Assembly (NCBI GenBank): GCA_905221605.1
Contig: CAJNDS010002668.1
Coordinates: 799,501 to 863,500 of the forward strand
Reading direction: 5' to 3'
DNA from: Symbiodinium natans
Taxonomy: Eukaryota; Sar; Dinophyceae; Suessiales; Symbiodiniaceae
DNA: 64,000 nt
Part shown: piece after piece, positions 16,903-27,419 of the stretch
Layout of the letters: every line of letters starts with the position of its first letter
Numbering within the stretch: the stretch's first letter is position 1
The notes under the pieces: model-generated
The model's input: the letters and a program-made list of their open reading frames with translations, nothing else
Told to the model about the DNA's origin: nothing
The model's database searches: none
Program-made: the position numbers and the translations under genes

Positions 16903-18050
16903 GTATCACCACCGTTTGTTACAAGCCAGGAGCTACTTTAACTCACACACTAGTCTGTTCGTCGTGCGTCCTCCGCACGCCTGCCCCAGCGGTTGGCATG
17001 AACATGAGGGTCAGCCTGGCCATAAGGTCGCCGGGGATGAATGCTTGGGGCCAACCAGAAAAAAACCCTAAAACCTAAACTCTAAGCTTTAAATCCCAAC
17101 AAGAAAACACAAGCCAAACTCAGCTCGAGCGTCTGTGCTCCCGTAGGGACTCGAACGTGCGCCAGCTGAGCTTCTCGACGTCTCCTCCTGCATTGTCTGA
17201 ACAAATCAATGGGTCTGGAACCACGAGAAAACTCTCATGAATGGGGGTTGCGTGATAACGAGTCTAGGTGCATTGCCAAATCCTTGGGTGTGTTTGGGGA
17301 GGATGAACCACTTTCACAGACAATATTTCTGCAGCATCTTACACGGCAGCTCCTACCTGGTAAAGGGATGTCAAGGGTAGCAGCTCACGAAGAGAGTAAC
17401 TCGCCCTCACCTCAAGGAAGTATGACTAGGGGAAGGGTATATCACCACCGTTTGTTACGAGCCAGGAGCTACTTTAACTCACACACTTGTCTGCTTCGTC
17501 GTGCGTCCTCCGCACGCCTGCTCCAGCGGTTGGTACGAACATTATGTTCCTGGCCGAGATCAAGATTAGGTCGGAGCATGCGCTGGATCGGAACATGGGT
17601 AGACGGGGCGGAAACTAACTTTCCTTCACCCAAGGGAATATTTCTGGGTGAAACGGTATATCAAATTTACACACAAGCCAGAACCTGCTTCAACTCACAT
17701 ACCTGTGTGCTTTGTCGCAAGTCCTCCGCACGCTCGTTGCAGCGGTCGGTACGAACGTAAGGGTCCTGTCCGAGATCAAGATGGAACATATTCTTAAGGG
17801 AAAAACGTCAAGCCTAGAGCTGCTTCCTGAACTACTCTCGCAGGGATTAGGTCTCGAGAGTCCGATGGGGCGGAGACAAACTCTCCCTTACCCAAAAGAA
17901 TTTTTCTGGGTGGACATGTGTATTAACTTTATACACAAGCCAGACCCTGCTTCAACTCACATACTTGTATGCGTAGTCGCACCTCCTCCGCCTGCCAGCT
18001 CCAGCGGTTGGTGCGAACATAAGGGTCCTGTCCGAGATCAAGATTGGACC
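16903..18050. repeat. Four diverged copies of a ~130-bp dispersed repeat
   Basis: Copies begin near 16903, 17437, 17653 and 17918. Shared words include acaagccag, cttyaactcacayac, gtcctccgcacgc, ccagcggttggt and gaacataagggtcctg...gagatcaagat. Copies 1 and 2 are closer to each other, as are 3 and 4. Spacing is irregular (534, 216, 265 bp), so this is not a simple tandem array. No coding frame is conserved across copies. Confidence 0.75.
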
Positions 18051-18595
18051 GGAGCATGGGCTGGATCGGAGCAAAATTTGTCAAGGCTGCCGGCGCTGTA
18101 TGATCACGCTAGCATGCTCATTGGAGTCCTCACGTCGTTCCCACCAGCGAGAGCCACCGTCTTGCGTCCAATCCCCCATGTGCTCCTGAAAAAAGCAACT
18201 TGAACTGTTACGGTGCTGCTTTGCTCCAGTAACAATACCCGCAGCAGACTTCCGACGTGATCTGGTGTATCTTGTCTCAAACACAGCATGCAGAGCACAA
18301 AGCAGCCACACACATACACTCTTAGAGTAAAAGGCGCCCTTGCGTTTCGTGCTAAAACAGCTTACAGAACCCTAGCCTGAATTCGCAGATTCAGCTGGGA
18401 ACGCAGCGACCGGCTTATCTTCTGGGCCTGCGGGTCAATACACCGCATCGACCCAGCACTTTGCCCACGCAGGCATGACTTGCTATCCTCTTCACCGGAT
18501 TGCGGAAGGCTAACAATCATGAACTGCTGTCGGCAGCCTACCAAAGGGACACACAAGAATCGCTGAGGATCTCGGATGGAGGCAAATCCAGGGAA

Positions 18596-19345
18596 GCACC
18601 CTGTAACACCGGGCGGCGCGCGTCAGAACTACATGAGCTACTGAGAGAAGCATTTAGAAGCACCCTGTGTAACACCGGGCGGCGCGCATCAGAACTACAT
18701 GAGCTACCGAGAGAAGCATTCAGAAGCACCCTGTGTAACACCGGGCGGCGCGCATCAGAACTACATGAGCTACCGAGAGAAGCATTCAGAAGCACCCTGT
18801 GTAACACCGGGCGGCGCGCATCAGAACTACATGAGCTACCGAGAGAAGCAAGCAGAACCGCCCTGTAACACCGGGCAGAATTACATGAGCTACCGAGAGA
18901 AGCATTCAGAAGCACCCTGTAACACCGGGCGGCGCGCATCAGAACTACATGAGCTACTGAGAGAAGCATTTAGAAGCACCCTGTAACACCGGGCGGCGCG
19001 CATCAGAACTACATGAGCTACCGAGAGAAGCATTCAGAAGCACCCTGTAACACCGGGCGGCGCGCATCAGAACTACATGAGCTACCGAGAGAAGCATTCA
19101 GAAGCACCCTGTAACACCGGGCGGCGTGCATCCGAACTATATGAGCTACCGAGAGAAGCACCCTGTAACACCGGGCGGCGCGCATCCGAACTACAAGAGC
19201 TACTGAGAGAAGCACCCTGTAACACCGGGCGGCGTGCATCCGAACTATATGAGCTACTGAGAGAAGCACCCTGTAACACCGGGCGGCGCGCATCCGAACT
19301 ACAAGAGCTACTGAGAGAAGCACCCTGTAACACCGGGCGGCGCGG
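18596..19345. repeat. Satellite of 64-, 66- and 54-bp units
   Basis: About 12 head-to-tail copies of agcaccctgtaacaccgggc followed by ggcgcgcatcagaactacat and gagctaccgagagaag. Early copies are 64 bp, or 66 bp where cctgt has become cctgtgt; copies after ~19130 drop attcagaagc and are 54 bp. The 66- and 54-bp forms preserve frame, giving repetitive peptides (NTGRRASELHELPREA), but both strands are open, so it is more likely a non-coding satellite. Confidence 0.88.
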
Positions 19346-19599
19346 AACAAGCCCTTCTAAAATGTTGAATGGACTACCTTGCATCCGACACCGCATGAGT
19401 ACGAATCAAGCAAATAAATGTTTCATGAATGTGCGACTGCACCCGTCCTGCATTCGTCCCCAGCGTCGCTCAAAGCGGGCCATGGTCACCAAAAAGAGCT
19501 GCAAAGAACTGCGAATGCAACTCCGCTTTCCCATGTGCTGTACTTTTCAGGACACAACGTTTAGAATTTAGAGTGTATTTACAGCCGATTTGAATGAGG

Positions 19600-19800
19600 C
19601 TCAGAGCCCCAACACAGCCTTGAACCCTAACCCTCAGCCCAGACCCCATCAAGAGGAGAACCCTATTACCATCAACCTCGAATACCCAGGGAAGCCTCAA
19701 CCCGCAACCCTCCATCCCTCAACGCCGAACTCAACGCCGAACCCTCCATCAACCCCCAACCCCATGAGCCAAAGTTTAGGGTTTAGGGTTTGAGGGTTTC
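19600..19800. repeat. Degenerate CCCTAAA-like tract
   Basis: Runs of aaccctaaccctcagccc, ctcaacgccgaac and gtttagggtttagggtttga mark a decayed telomere-like interstitial array at the left edge of the palindromic satellite. Confidence 0.6.
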
Positions 19801-19859
19801 AGGTCTCATCGGGCCCGCTCCACCGTGCAATAATATAAAATAATGGCATAAAATGTAAA

Positions 19860-22435
19860 CTATCTTAAGATATAATTGCTGAATTTAACTATCGAATTCC
19901 AGTGAATTAGGAATTTAGGAATTTCAGCTACAGCCCAAAGCTCTTAAATTTCTAAATTCCTAATTCCCGGGAATTAGGAATTTAGGAATTTCGGCTATAG
20001 GCCAAAACTCCTAAATTCCTAAATTCCTAATTCCAGCGGGCTGGAAACCCAGATGAATTAGAACTTCTGAAATTCCTTGAATTCCTTAAAGTTCTAAATT
20101 CCTAATTCCCGGAAATTAGGAATTTAGGAATTTAGGCGGAATTTCTGCTACAGGCCAAAACTCCTAAATTCCTAAATTCCTAATTCCAGCGGGCTGGAAA
20201 CCCAGATGAATTAGAACTTCTGAAATTCCTTGAATTCCTTAAATTCCTAAATTCCTAATTCCCGGGAATTAGGAATTTAGGAATTTAAGAATTTCGGCTG
20301 CAGGCCCAAAACTCCTAAATTCCTAAATTCCTAATTCCAGCGGGCCGCAAACCCAGAAGAATTAGAACTTCTGAAATTCCTTGAATTCCTTAAGTTCCTA
20401 AATTCCTAATTCCCGGGAATTAGGAATTAAGGAATTTAGGAATTTCGGCTGAAGGCTAAAATTCCTAAATTCCTAAACTCCTAATTTCCGGGAATTAGGA
20501 ATTTAGGAATTTAAGGAATTCAAGGAATTTCAGAAGTTCTAATTCCTCTGGGTTTCCGGCCCGCTGGAATTAGGAATTTAGGAATTTAGGATTTCAGCTA
20601 CAACCCAAAACTCTTAAATTTCTAAATTCCTAATTCCCGGGAATTAGGAATTTAGGAATTTAGGAATTTCGGCTGCAGGCCAAAACTCCTAAATTCCTAA
20701 ATTCCTAATTCCAGCGGGCTGGAAACCCAGATGAATTAGAACTTCTGAAATTCCTTGAATTCCTTAAATTCCTAAATTCCTAATTCCCGGGAATTAGGAA
20801 TTTAGGAATTTAAGAATTTCGGCTGCAGGCCCAAAACTCCTAAATTCCTAAATTCCTAATTCCAGCGGGCCGCAAACCCAGAAGAATTAGAACTTCTGAA
20901 ATTCCTTGAATTCCTTAAGTTCCTAAATTCCTAATTCCCGGGAATTAGGAATTAAGGAATTTAGGGATTTCGGCTGAAGGCTAAAATTCCTAAATTCCTA
21001 AACTCCTAATTTCCGGTAATTAGGAATTTAGGAATTTAAGGAATTCAAGGAATTTCAGAAGTTCTAATTCCTCTGGGTTTCCGGCCCGCTGGAATTAGGA
21101 ATTTAGGAATTTAGGATTTCAGCTACAACCCAAAACTCTTAAATTTCTAAATTCCTAATTCCCGGGAATTAGGAATTTAGGAATTTAGGAATTTCGGCTG
21201 CAGGCCAAAACTCCTAAATTCCTAAATTCCTAATTCCAGCGGGCTGGAAACCCAGATGAATTAGAACTTCTGAAATTCCTTGAATTCCTTAAATTCCTAA
21301 AGTCCTAATTCCCGGAAATTAAGAATTTAGAAATTTAGGAATTTCGGCTACAGGCCCAAAACTCTTAAATTCCTAAATTCCTAATTCCAGCGGGCCGCAA
21401 ACCCAGAAGAATTAGAACTTCTGAAATTCTTTGAATTCCTTAAATTCCTAAATTCCTAATTCCCGGGAATTAGGAATTTAGGAATTTAAGAATTTCGGCT
21501 GAAGGCTAAAATTCCTAAATTCCTAAACTCCTAATTTCCGGGAATTAGGAATTTAGAAATTTAAGGAATTCAAGGAATTTCAGAAGTTCTAATTCCTCTG
21601 GGTTTCCGGCCCGCTGGAATTAGGAATTTAGGAATTTAGGAATTTCAGCTACAGCCCAAAACTCTTAAATTTCTAAATTCCTAGTTCCCGGGAATTAGGA
21701 ATTTAGGAATTTGAGGAATTCAAGGAATTTCAGAAGTTCCAATTCCTCTGGGTTTCTGGCCCGCTGAAATTAAGAATTTAGGAATTTAGGAATTTCGGCT
21801 ACAGGCCAAATCTCCTAAATTCCTAAATTCCTAATTCCCGGAAATTAGGAGTTTAGGAATTTAGGAATTTCGGCTACAGGCCCAAAATTCTTAAATTCCT
21901 AAATTCCTAATTCCAGAGGGCCGCAAACCCAGAAGAATCAGAACTTCTGAAATTCCTTGAATTCCTTAAACTCCTAAATTCCTAATTCCCGGGAATTAGG
22001 AATTTAGGAATTTAGGAATTTCGGCTCAAGGCCACAACTCCTAAATTCCTAAATTCCTAATTCCCGGGAATTAGGAATTTAGAAATTTAAGGAGTTCAAG
22101 GAATTTCAGAAGTTCTAATTCCTCTGGGTTTCTGGCCCGCTGGAATTAGGAATTTAGGAATTTAGGAGTTTTTGCCTAAAGCCGAAATTCCTAAATTCCT
22201 AATTCCCGGATATAAAGAATTGAGGAATTTAGGAATTCAGGCCTTAAGCCGAAACTCCTAAATTCCTCAATTCCTATTTCCGGTGAATCAGGAATTCAGG
22301 AATTCAGGAATTCAGGCCTTCAGCCGAAACTCCTAAATTCATTAATTCCTAAGTTCAAGGAATGAGGAATTTAGGAGTTTCGGCTTAAGGCCTGAATTCC
22401 TAAATTTCTAATTCTTTATATTGGAGTAAGGAGGC
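19860..22435. repeat. AT-rich palindromic satellite with ~525-bp higher-order period
   Basis: Almost the whole 2.6 kb is made of aattccta / taggaatt words arranged as inverted repeats around cccggg centres (aattcctaattcccggga and attaggaatttagg arms), separated by conserved spacers (cggctgcaggcc, agcgggccgcaaacccag, ctctgggtttccggcccgct). The spacer ggcccgct followed by ggaattagg recurs at 20566, 21091 and 21616, exactly 525 bp apart. Each palindrome could form a hairpin. No protein-coding potential is seen. Confidence 0.92.
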
Positions 22436-22620
22436 AAGGACAAAGGTCAAATGATACGTAAAGGTTCCTCTTACATATATATATATGGTACCCCCCCCCC
22501 AGTGACCTACCCTTTTTCGCCTTGTCTCAAGTCACCCAGCTGCACTGCAAGCAAACTCGGTGTGCAATATAGCGTATTTCCTAGGGCGTAGACTAAAATA
22601 CAACTAAAATCGCATACACG

Positions 22621-22902
22621 GGACAGTAGAAAAACCAAAAGAACCAAAAAAACAAAACCAAAAAAACCAAAAAAACCAAAACCAAAAAAACCAAAAAAAC
22701 CAAAACCAAAAAAACCAAAAATACCAAAAAAACCAATTTTCCGGGACTCTCAGGAAATCCCTATGAGGCTTCTCCAAGAGTCCCGGAAAATTGGTTTTTT
22801 TGGTATTTTTGGTTTTTTTGGTTTTGGTTTTTTTGGTTTTTTTGGTTTTTTTGGTATTTTTGGTTTTTTGGTTTTGGTATTTTGGCTTTTTGGTTCGCCT
22901 TC
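22621..22902. repeat. ~280-bp near-perfect hairpin of (A)nCC / GG(T)n words
   Basis: The left arm consists of ccaaaaaaacc words ending in aattttccgggactct (~22735-22750). The right arm begins agagtcccggaaaatt (22778) and continues as ggtttttttgg words. The loop is ~27 bp. The open frame over the right arm (GFFGFFGIFGF) is a product of the repeat. Confidence 0.85.
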
Positions 22903-22919
22903 ACGGTCACGAGGCAACA

Positions 22920-24560
22920 ACTACGCATTTTTAAGTGTGCTTATGCTAATTGTGCTTTTCAGAAATAGTATACAAGTGGTCTTTCTAGTGCTTCAGAACT
23001 ATTTGTTTCGTTACTATGTAAGTAGAGCCGCTAGTGTTTAGTGCATCTTTTGATTGTACTCAAGTGTAGTAGACCTTATTCAGCCATTACTTGGTGCTCT
23101 GGTAGCTCAATTCGCATGGATAATATTTGCCTGGTAAATGCGATTAATTATCTAGAAGCAGCATTTGCAATACTTGTCTTGAGAAAAAGCATTTATTGCT
23201 TAGAATTGTTTGCTTAAAAAGTGACGCCTACTCGTCCAGGAATACCCCAAAACCCTATAATCCAAACTTTACCAGAGATTCTCCTGAAAAGCTTGCGCTT
23301 TTGGATGTTTTTATGTATTTGTGAATTTGCTTGTGTATGGCCTTCACTAAGTACTTTTCTAGGATTCTTGTGCATTTTTTAAGCCTGATTGTGCAAGTTG
23401 CGTTTTTCAAGCATAGTATATATGTGGTCTTTATTGAATACTTCAGACATCTTTGTTTCATCGTTATGTAAGTAGAACCGCTTCTATTTCCATTATTGTG
23501 CATTGTTAAGCTTGCTCATGCAAATTGTGCTTTTCAGACATAGTATATAAGTGGTCTTTAGTGAATACTTCAGCAATCTTTGTCTCATTGTAGGTAGAAC
23601 CGTTTCCATTTCCGCAAGTGTTTATGTCGTATTTGGTTGAGTATGGTCCTTTAAATAGTATTCACTTGAGTCAAATTGGGCTATTTGCTTAAGAATTCCT
23701 CTAGTAGTTAAATTCGCAAAGAATGAATACTTCAAAAAACTTGTTTCATGAATATGTAAACATAAGGTGTTTCATTTGACTTTGCAGATAGTACTTCAAT
23801 AATACTTTGCCTGGTACAAACACAACTGTTTCAATGCATTAGTTGCTCAACACAGCACTATTTGCCCTTTAAACCACACTTTGCCATATTTTGGTTGAAT
23901 ATGGTGCTTCTTTCGCATTTTGGTTGAGTATGGTCCTTTAAATGGTATTCACTTGAGTCAGATTGGGCTATTTGCTCAATGATTATTCCAGTAGCTAAAT
24001 TCGCATAAAATGATTATTTCAAAAATAAAAACGATTCATGAATGTGTAAACATAAGGTATTTCAGTGGACTTTTCAGAGAGCATATTTTGCCTAGTACAG
24101 ACACAATTTTATAAATACAGTATTTGCACTTTAAACGCACACGTTGCCATTTTTTGGTTGAGAATGGTGCTTATTTCGTATCTTGGTTGAGTATGCTCCT
24201 TTAAATAGTATTCACTTGAGTCAAATTGGGCTCTTTGCTGAAGAATTACTCAAGTAGCTAAATTCGCATAGAACCAAGAAAAATGTTTCACTATTTGACT
24301 AATACTTTGCCTCGTACAAACACAATTGTATAAATAAATTAGTTGCTCAACAAAACATAAATTGCCCTTGAAAGGCACAATTTGCATAGAAAAACGCTGA
24401 TCTAAACATCTAAAAACAGCATTGTCCGCTTCAGATTCAAAATGTAGATTCTTCCAATGCTGGCTTATCGGGGTCTGTGAGGTGGGTGTCCCAGTAACTG
24501 TCCTTCATTACCCGGTGATTAACTACGCGACTTTTGGGCCTTCTTTGTTATTTTTTGTTA
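22920..24560. repeat. AT-rich interior of block B with diverged internal repeats
   Basis: Recurrent phrases include catagtatat-aagtggtcttt followed by gaatacttcag (~23415 and ~23540), and ggttgagtatggtcctttaa-atagtattcacttgag (~23635, 23925, 24185). No ORF of note. Confidence 0.7.
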
Positions 24561-24660
24561 AAAAGGCCTAAAAAGGCCTAAAAAGGGTAGGTCGCTGGGG
24601 GGGGGGGTAGCATATATATATATGCTACCCCCCCCCCCCCCCCCCCCATGGACCTACCAA

Positions 24661-25050
24661 TTTCCTTTGTTTTTATCCATGAATTTCGCGGTCTAAGCCA
24701 CATGGTTTGAAACCCATGGATTTTATGGATAACATTGGTTTTACCGATGTTTTCGGGCTCTATCCTTCAAAAACATTGGTAGAACCAATGTCATCCGTGA
24801 ATTGGGTGCTCCCAGCCACAATGTTTGAAAACCATGGGTTTTATGGATAACATTGGTTTTGCCGATGTTTTCGGGCTCCATCCTTCAAAAACATTGGGGT
24901 AAAACCAATGTTATCCGTGAATTGGGTGCTCCCAGCCACATGGTTTGAAAACCATGGATTTTATGGATAACGTTGGTTTTGCCGATGTTTTCGGGCTCCA
25001 TCCTTCAAAAACATGGGTAAAACTAATGTTTTCCATGATTTTCGTGATCT
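24661..25050. repeat. ~121-bp tandem repeat (three copies)
   Basis: The unit contains ttttatggataacattggtt, ccgatgttttcgggctc and cccagccacatggtttgaaa; copies recur about every 121 bp at ~24739, 24860 and 24982. Confidence 0.75.
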
Positions 25051-25109
25051 GAGGCTCTCTCCCAGCCACCATTTCTCGAGGTAGTACCAAGCAACAAACT
25101 CGAATCCTG

Positions 25110-26245
25110 CAAAATCTCGAGGGAGTACCAAAACCTCCTTATAATCAATCACGCCCCAATACGCAAGACATGACATCTGTCCTAAAAACACTACCTTAGC
25201 TACGATATCTCAAACAATCATCCCCCGATAAGCAAGACCTAATATCTATACTAAACCTGTACCTTAGCAACATATCTTAAGACATCACGCCCTAAGGCTC
25301 CTACCAATTTAATAAGGTTCCTATCAATTTCAACAGGATTCTTATGCATGTTACTGGGATTCGCATAGGATTCTCATTAATTTTAAAGGATTCCTATTGG
25401 ATTAGGCTCATACTAGTTTAGTAGGATTCCTATCAGTTCTTGTTAAAGGATTCTATTGTTTTTAAGGCCTATTGGTTCCTATTGATTTAGAAAGATTCCT
25501 TCTCGTTTTAATAGGATTCCTGTGACTTGTAACCCGGGTTGTTTCCAACTTGTTAAGTTCCTATTCATTTGAATAGGCTTCCTTCCTATTAACTGTTGTC
25601 CGGTCCCGATAATTCAATAGAGGATTCCTATTTACTTTCATAGGATCCCAATAAAGTTTCATAGGGTTCCTAATTATTCATAAGGCCCCTATTTTCTGTA
25701 ATAAGAGTCCTATCAATTTTAATCAGATTCTTATTCATGTTAATGGGGTTCGTGTTAATATTAAAGGGATATCATTCACTTTCAAGGGATTCCTGTTGGT
25801 TTAGGCGCATGTTCATTTTAATCGGTTTGTCTAAAGGTTCACGTTATTTCTTATAGGAGTCCGATTGGTTCCTATTAATTTGAGTAGGGTTCGTCTTCAG
25901 TTTAATTGGATTCCTACTAATCCTATTAATTCTACGAAAATGTTGGGAGAGTACCAAAACCTCCGTACAATCAATCACGCCCCAATACGCCAAGACATGA
26001 CATCTGTCCTTAAAACTATACCTTAGCTACGATATCTCAAACAATCATCCCCCTGATAAGCAAGTCCTAACATCTATACGAACACTGTACCTTAGCAACA
26101 TATCTTAAGACATCACGCCCTAAGGCTCCTACCAATTTAATAAGGTAGGATTCTTATGCATGTTACTGGGATTCGCGTAGGATTCTCAGTGATTTGAAGG
26201 GATTCCTATTGGATTAGGCTCATACTAGTTTAGTAGGATGTTAGA
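25110..26245. repeat. ~300-bp direct duplication flanking an aggattcctat-rich tract
   Basis: Segments ~25125-25440 and ~25945-26245 share gagtaccaaaacctcc, caatcacgccccaatacgc, acatgacatctgtcct and cttaagacatcacgcccta with few differences. Between them (25320-25940) are many aggattcctat / ataggattc variants. Confidence 0.75.
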
Positions 26246-26254
26246 GGATAAAAA

Positions 26255-27340
26255 CCATGATTTTTCAAACTACTCGGAGACCCAAGCCCATAGTTTGGAA
26301 AATCATGGTTTTTATGGTTTTTCTTGGTTTTTGCGATGTTTCGTGAGCATGGGTTCAAAAAGCATCGGTAAAACCAATGTTTGTTTGAAGGTAGGGGTTC
26401 AAAAACATCGGTAAAACCAATGTTTTGGAGAGGCCACCTTCAAAAAACATCGGTAAAACCAATGTTTTTGGAGCCCCTGCTCAGGAAACATCGCAAAAAC
26501 CAATAAAAACCATAAAAACCATGATTTTTCAAACTACTCGGAGACCCAAGCCCATAGTTTGGAAAATCATGGTTTTTATGGTTTTTATTGGTTTTTGCGA
26601 TGTTTCGTGAGCATGGGCTCAAAAAACATCGGTAAAACCAATGTTTTTTTCGAAGGTAGGGGTTCAAAAACATCGGTAAAACCAATGTTTTGGAGAGGCC
26701 ACCTTCAAAAAACATCGGTAAAACCAATGTTTTTGGAGCCCCTGCTCAGGAAACATCGCAAAAACCAATAAAAACCATGATTTTTCAAACTACTCGGAGA
26801 CCCAAGCCCATAGTTTGGAAAATCATGGTTTTTATGGTTTTTATTGGTTTTTGCAATGTTTCGTGAGCATGGGCTCAAAAAACATCGGTAAAACCAATGT
26901 TTTTGGAGCCCCTGCTCAGGAAACATCGCAAAAACCAATAAAAGCCATAAAAACCATGATTTTTCAAACTACTCGGAGACCCAAGCCCATAGTTTGGAAA
27001 ATCATGGTTTTTATGGTTTTTATTGGTTTTTGCGATGTTTCGTGGGCATGGGCTCAAAAAACATCGGTAAAACCAATTTTTTTGGAGCCCCTGCTCAGGA
27101 AACATCGCAAAAACCAATAAAACCATAAAAACCATGATTTTTCAAACTACTCGGAGACCCAAGCCCATAGTTTGGAAAATCATGGTTTTTATGGTTTTTA
27201 TTGGTTTTTGCGATGTTTCGTGGGCATGGGCTCAAAAAACATCGGTAAAACCAATGTTTTTTGAAGGTAGGGGTTCAAAAACATTAGTAAAACCAATGTT
27301 TTGGAGAAGCCACCCATTTTTTGAAACATCGGTCAAGCCG
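26255..27340. repeat. Palindrome-rich tandem array (178-264-bp period)
   Basis: The phrase tttttcaaactactcggaga starts at 26261, 26525, 26781, 26960 and 27138. Each unit is internally inverted (aaaccatgatttttcaaact versus agtttggaaaatcatggttt) and carries aaaacatcggtaaaaccaat. Reading frames on both strands here are repeat artefacts. Confidence 0.85.
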
Positions 27341-27419
27341 AGGTTTCAAAAAAAAAGGTAGGTCCATGGGGGGGGGGGGGGTACCATATATATATATATA
27401 TATATATATACATACATAT

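Larger units (their letters stand above)
22473..24623. mobile_element. Repeat block B bounded by inverted (AT)n / poly-C / ACCTACC termini
   Basis: The left end reads (AT)n-GGTAC-C10-AGTGACCTACCC-TTTTT (22473-22515). The right end reads AAAAA-GGGTAGGTCGCT-G11-TAGC-(AT)n (24580-24623), its imperfect reverse complement over ~40 bp. The interior holds a large hairpin (22621-22902) and AT-rich dispersed repeats such as attcacttgagtcaaattgg (three times). No transposase or other ORF is present, so it would be non-autonomous if it is mobile. Confidence 0.55.
24612..27411. mobile_element. Repeat block C bounded by the same inverted termini
   Basis: The left end (AT)n-GCTAC-C(~21)-ATGGACCTACC (24612-24658) is matched by the reverse-complementary right end GGTAGGTCCAT-G(~13)-TACC-(AT)n (27358-27411). 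Blocks B and C share one palindromic AT core at ~24611-24624, so they are directly abutted. The interior consists of three kinds of repeats and no real ORF. Confidence 0.55.

Noticed and set aside
17130-17176. tRNA-like remnant on the minus strand (agctcagctggcgca and gttcgagtccctacggg)
   Set aside because: A-box-like and B-box-like words are present, but they are directly adjacent with no anticodon arm, so it is not a functional tRNA.
22763-23041. Open frame GFFGFFGIFGF
   Set aside because: It lies on the right arm of a simple-sequence hairpin; composition is explained by the repeat.
26425-27361. Phe/Trp/Asn-rich frames over the 178-264-bp array
   Set aside because: By-products of palindromic tandem repeats; no independent support.
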